A DNA stretch of 19,360 nt from Sphingobacteriaceae bacterium (GTDB lineage: Bacteria; Bacteroidota; Bacteroidia; B-17B0; Aurantibacillaceae): NCBI GenBank assembly GCA_016709575.1, contig JADJMM010000027.1, forward strand, positions 1 to 19,360, read 5' to 3'. Position 1 is the first letter of the stretch. Each line of letters opens with the position of its first letter. The position numbers were made by a program, and so were the translations under genes. A model generated the notes under the pieces. That model saw only the letters and a list, made by a program, of their open reading frames with translations, did no database searches and was not told the DNA's origin. Shown piece after piece: positions 16,411 to 19,360 of the stretch.

Positions 16411-16767
16411 TTAGTTATTCATTGGCATTACACTTCTAACTCAACGTGTCCGCCAATATTTAGAATTGGGCAACCTTCTGCCAATTTCATTGCCTCGTTA
16501 ATGTTGGTTGCTTTTACAAGAATATAGCCACCAACAATTTCTTTTACTTCTGCATAAGGTCCATCTGCAATTACGTTGTTTGGTTTCAAAGTTTTCCCTT
16601 CAAAACCTAAACGGTTTGTACTTAAAAATTTCCCCTGTGCGACATTTTTTATTCAGAAAGTCAGTAAAATTTTGTCATCTTAACCATACAACCTCATACT
16701 TCTTATTCGGATTCAATGTGTTCAAGATTTTTCTTATTAGGACATAATAGAATTTTCTTGAGTTCAA
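16411..16767 (-). CDS. YCII-related protein (COG3795) of the sigma-factor operon (frameshifted)
   Basis: The C-terminal two thirds match the YCII-related family that accompanies ECF sigma factors: GKFLSTNRLGFEGKTLKPNN, ADGPYAEVKEIVGGYILVKA, NINEAMKLAEGCPILNIGG and HVEVRSVMPMNN, stop at 16411. The N-terminal part is scrambled by indels between about 16635 and 16760; readable pieces are KKILL, RKNLEHIESE and YEVVWL. No clean ATG is present, so the start is set at a TTG at 16767, which gives the usual length of about 118 residues. The family has a dimeric ferredoxin-like fold. Its role is not well established, but its conserved linkage suggests a function in the same response as the sigma factor, one base downstream. 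Confidence 0.8.
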
Positions 16768-16894
16768 TTGAAAGTCAAAGATGTCATTTAGTTATGTAAA
16801 GTGTGTTGCACTGCCTTTCTTCTTTGAGATGATGGGATCAAAGTCCACAGTTTCTGGTATCTATGGCAGCAATTAAAATTTGTTGTTAACTTTT

Positions 16895-16974
16895 GCCAGA
16901 TAAATACTGAACGAATTTAAGTCACGGTTTTAGTTGGTGTAGATTAACAATTACTTGCCAGATAAGCGCTGAAC
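16895..16974. repeat. Short direct repeat pair
   Basis: GCCAGATAAATACTGAAC (16895-16912) recurs as GCCAGATAAGCGCTGAAC (16957-16974), 15 of 18 bases identical, 62 bases apart. Both are near TTAAC/GTTAA sequences. They lie just upstream of the YCII-sigma operon and overlap the end of a broken gene. They could be binding sites, or remnants of a duplicated element. Confidence 0.3.
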
Positions 16975-17550
16975 TACAGTTGTTAATTTTTCCCGTATGG
17001 ATTTCTTTCACTCTTTCACCAGTACTCAATACATAAGACCGATATGTTGAAAGCAGTATTTGCTCATCTTTAGACGTGTTGAAGTAAATTCCTTCTTCAC
17101 AGATTGCAATGGGTCAATATTCTTGCTGATTAATGTAATACCGATTTGAGAAATAGTGATGAATTTATCAAAAGTACAAACTCTGAGTTAGCAATTAAAT
17201 CGTTCGGGTTCTCAGTTTTCTTAAAATGATAAATTCCCGGCCCTTCTTCAATGAGATAACATCCGTAGTAGTATCTATATAATCTGCAATTTTTTCAATA
17301 TTGGTTATATCATGGAATAAAATTCTGTAACTCAGTAGGGAATATTCTCCAAAAGAAGCAGAAGTTAAAACTCACTTTTTATTTTCGTTCGTTGTATCCG
17401 GGATAATTGTCGTAGGTCTTTATGGTGTCTTGCTGTATTGATTTGTTTCCGTAATTAACCCTTTGGGTTCACATCAGAACACCTTGTAAAGGTGATTAAA
17501 TCCAGAAAGTAATATAAAGGCTTTTTGTTTCGTATCTTTAACTCAATCAT
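16922..17550 (-). CDS. Broken uncharacterised gene, possible lipoprotein
   Basis: Pieces in all three minus frames join into a protein of about 200 residues. ATG at 17550 starts MIELKIRNKKPLYYFLDLIT followed by FTRCSD, a hydrophobic lead ending in a possible lipobox cysteine. Then come GLITETNQYSK, KTYDNYPGYNERK, FGEYSLLSYRILFHDITNIE, KIADYIDTTTDVISL, GPGIYHFKKTENPNDL, TFDKFITISQIGITLI, EEGIYFNTSKDEQILLSTYR and STGERVKEIHTGKI, with a possible stop at 16922. At least five frame breaks are needed. The composition is clearly protein-like, but no family is recognised. It may be a real gene with sequencing errors or a decaying one. Confidence 0.4.
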
Positions 17551-17747
17551 TTTTTTTGGAGTTTTACAATTAATGTATGCAGAAACTAAGATAATCTTTT
17601 TTTTATTCGGATGCATGCATGAGTTATTTTTCGTTTATGCAAAACCCAGTGCTTTAGTTTGAGTTTTTACATAACTGTTTCGCGCTTTACATTGACTATA
17701 TCCACGCTAATTACAGGTAGGTTGTCTTTACCTGCTGGCTTTCGTCA
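17551..17747. other. Intergenic region with partial palindromes
   Basis: No gene is seen. It holds CAGGTA...TACCTG (17714-17732), a possible 6-bp stem, and ATAACTGTTTCGCGC with GCAAAACCC nearby (17639-17685), which vaguely recall the arms of the 18700-18830 element. It sits between the hydrolase stop and the next minus-strand gene. Confidence 0.25.
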
Positions 17748-18678
17748 CTATTTTGATTGCAACCATTTTATGACTTGTTCTGGGTCTGCAATACTCCAAG
17801 AAATTGGATGTCTTACATTATTAGGTTTTCTGTATCCTTTGTCCATTGTTGTTACTAAAACAGCATTGTTGTTTCCCAATCTCTGCAATTCATTAATCAT
17901 AGCCGAGTGGTCGGTGATATTATTATAGGAGATGTCGTACCCCCTTTCTTTTAACGCCCATTGAATATCAGGTTCTGAGATTAACATTATTGGTTTTTCA
18001 ACCAGATATTTTATCGCTTTTTGTGTGGTGTCAGAAAATGAGTAAGGGGAATTAGCATAAAAATTTTCCAATGCAGTTTTCGGTGTTCCCTTCATTTCTT
18101 TCTCAATTCTGTCTATCATATAGAAAACTTCTTGATTTACCTTATCAGGATTTGACAATCTAACAACTCTTTTGGCTGCGTTATAGTAACGTTCCCAATC
18201 AAGAGGAGAGGCTATTGAAAAAACAGCTTTTGGTTTTGAGCAGCATAGTTGTTTTGAATAGATAACTCAGCACATTTTACCGCAATAGTTCTGGATCCAA
18301 TAGAAAACCCACCAATAAAGAAATCTTTCCCTTTAATTGGTATTTAGTCACTACAGCTTTCCATAATTTTTTTAACGATTGATGAGGCCGAATCACTTCC
18401 AAAGTAAGAAGAGCCTGTCATTAAAGTTGGAATAATAGTTAAAATGCCTTGTTGTGAAGCATATTTCTGGATGTCGGTTTGTGATAAATATCTTTTGGTG
18501 AATTCCCGAATCCGTCCAATAAAACCAAATATGATTTCACTGGTACATTTTCAGAAAAACTGCAACATACATGTTTGTAGTGCCATTCCTTCGCATTCAA
18601 GTAAACTGTTTCAATCTTTTGTCCATGTGGAAATTATAGACACAAAAGTATCAGTATAAGTAATTTAATTTTCTTCAT
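17748..18678 (-). CDS. Secreted alpha/beta-hydrolase-like protein (frameshifted)
   Basis: ATG at 18678 gives MKKIKLLILILLCL, a signal peptide. After small breaks it reads GQKIETVYLNAKEWHYKH, SYLVLLDGFGNSPKDI, DIQKYASQQGILTIIPTL and the nucleophile elbow DFFIGGFSIGSRTIAVKCAE, in which GFSIG fits the GxSxG serine motif. Further on come KPKAVFSIASPLDWERYYN, EKPIMLISEPDIQWAL, ITDHSAMINELQRLG, and VRHPISWSIADPEQVIKWL, ending at 17748. The D in SEPD and the H in VRHPISW (or TDH) are plausible partners for a catalytic triad. About 310 residues, usual for the fold. The substrate is unknown; it might be an ester. Frame breaks lie near 18610, 18500, 18345 and 18240. Confidence 0.7.
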
Positions 18679-18699
18679 CTTAATTAGTCATTTTACGCT

Positions 18700-18830
18700 T
18701 GCCACTAACGTTTTGCGGCTAATTGAGTTTGGGCGCAAGCACAAAAGCCGATATTATTACTAAAGTTCATTTGAATAACTGTCGTTGAATTTTGCGCTTC
18801 AGCCTGCCTGATGCAAAACCTCTGTTAGCA
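18700..18830. repeat. Long imperfect palindrome, attC-like
   Basis: The left arm (18700-18720) holds TGC, CTAACG, TTTTGC and GGCT. The right arm (18801-18830) holds AGCC, TGCAAAAC and GTTAGCA, pairing with the left in the same order with small bulges. A second inner pair is GGGCGCAAG (18731-18739) with TTTTGCGCTT (18790-18799), leaving about 50 unpaired bases in the centre. Two nested arm pairs with CTAAC/GTTAG ends, placed 7 bases after a stop codon and before the next gene, resemble the organisation of integron attC sites. The ends do not fit the RYYYAAC/GTTRRRY consensus exactly. Confidence 0.5.
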
Positions 18831-18837
18831 TAAGTTT

Positions 18838-19360
18838 CTATTCTTTTGTAATTGCATTGTCCATTTCTGCCATATACCTACCAATCCTTTGTATGGGTAC
18901 ATTCTATGTTGCATCATCCTCGTTAATTGTATATCCTTGTTCAAAATTAACTTTTGCTTCTCTACATTAATATTTCCGCATTGGTTTTGTGGCCTTTTTG
19001 CAATAAACATAGTCCTTTGTAGTATTTATGCGTCAGAAAATTTGTTGTAATCTTTTATTAGTTTTGTCAAAAATGAAATCGCTTTGTCGTAATTCCTTAA
19101 TTCGTATTGAATAATACCCATATAAAATAAATCTAAAAAGTGTATTCCATTTTCTCCACGCTCTCTTATTGTTTTCTCAAAGTCATTTCGTAAAATCTGT
19201 TCAGCTTTCTCAAATTCATTTAATTGCAAATGACATAGTGAAATATAAAAACGATAGGAATGAATGGTTTGATAAGCCATAGCCAAATTTCTTTTCAGCC
19301 ATTTCCATATCAACAATCGCACCTTTGTAATCTTTTTGAAAATACATTTCAAATAGCCTC
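18838..19360 (-). CDS. TPR-repeat protein, C-terminal part, enters from the right edge
   Basis: The minus-strand frame is open from the window edge and shows tetratricopeptide-type helices: FYISLCHLQLNEFEKAEQIL, then HFLDLFYMGIIQYELRNYDKAISFL and KLIKDYNKFSDA. After breaks near 19030 and 18980 it continues KYYKGLCLLQKGHKTNA, VNFEQGYTINEDDAT, then MYPYKGLVG and RYMAEMDNAITKE with a stop at 18838-18840. TPR proteins serve as interaction scaffolds; the partner is not shown here. The N-terminus lies outside the window, so other domains cannot be excluded. Its stop is directly followed by the long palindrome. Confidence 0.65.

Noticed and set aside
13831..18830. A full integron with integrase
   Set aside because: Only attC-like palindromes are visible. 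No tyrosine recombinase is encoded in the window and the core boxes do not fit the consensus exactly.
1..19360. tRNA, rRNA or riboswitch genes
   Set aside because: No cloverleaf, rRNA-like segment or known aptamer core was recognised on either strand by reading.

Overview
The window looks like a piece of a Bacteroidota chromosome, probably Flavobacteriales or a close relative. The evidence is low GC, promoters of the TTG-N20-TAnnTTTG type, an SBBP beta-propeller protein with a type IX secretion (T9SS) tail, TPR-SpoIIE phosphatase architecture, many short lipoproteins, and a YCII / ECF sigma (DUF6596) / membrane-protein operon. Almost every long gene is interrupted by one or more 1-2 base indels, often in homopolymers. 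Conserved protein sequence resumes in another frame each time, so most breaks are probably sequencing or assembly error rather than decay. Coordinates below cover the whole reconstructed genes.

Left part (about 216-5038, plus strand): a T9SS-type SBBP repeat protein, then a tightly packed series of small secreted or unknown genes (lipoprotein, zinc-ribbon protein, a 106-residue protein, a ~400-residue secreted protein, two further unknowns). A possible divergent gene leaves the window at base 1.

Middle (5045-10862, minus strand): it converges on the left cluster with only six bases between stop codons. Reading along the minus strand it holds an SRPBCC protein, a TPR-transmembrane-SpoIIE phosphatase, a small secreted (outer-membrane-like) protein, a secreted unknown, then a compact trio of DUF1801/YdeI, DUF4256 and YdeI/OmpD-associated proteins.

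Right part (11011-19360, minus strand): a partial TPR gene at the right edge, a secreted alpha/beta hydrolase, a broken putative lipoprotein, the YCII / ECF sigma / membrane protein operon, a small membrane protein, an AraC regulator, a tandem retropepsin-like aspartyl protease with a C-terminal membrane anchor, and an NTF2-like lipoprotein. Gaps between these single-gene modules contain imperfect palindromes, of which 18700-18830 is the best; they resemble attC-type or dispersed repeat elements. No integrase, transposase, CRISPR, rRNA or tRNA was seen.

The most noteworthy signals are a perfect 13-bp-arm hairpin near the 5' end of the sigma factor gene, two operator-like inverted repeats flanking the AraC gene, the attC-like palindromes, and the plus-strand cluster of uncharacterised secreted proteins. 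I do not see a convincing new defence or biosynthetic system.
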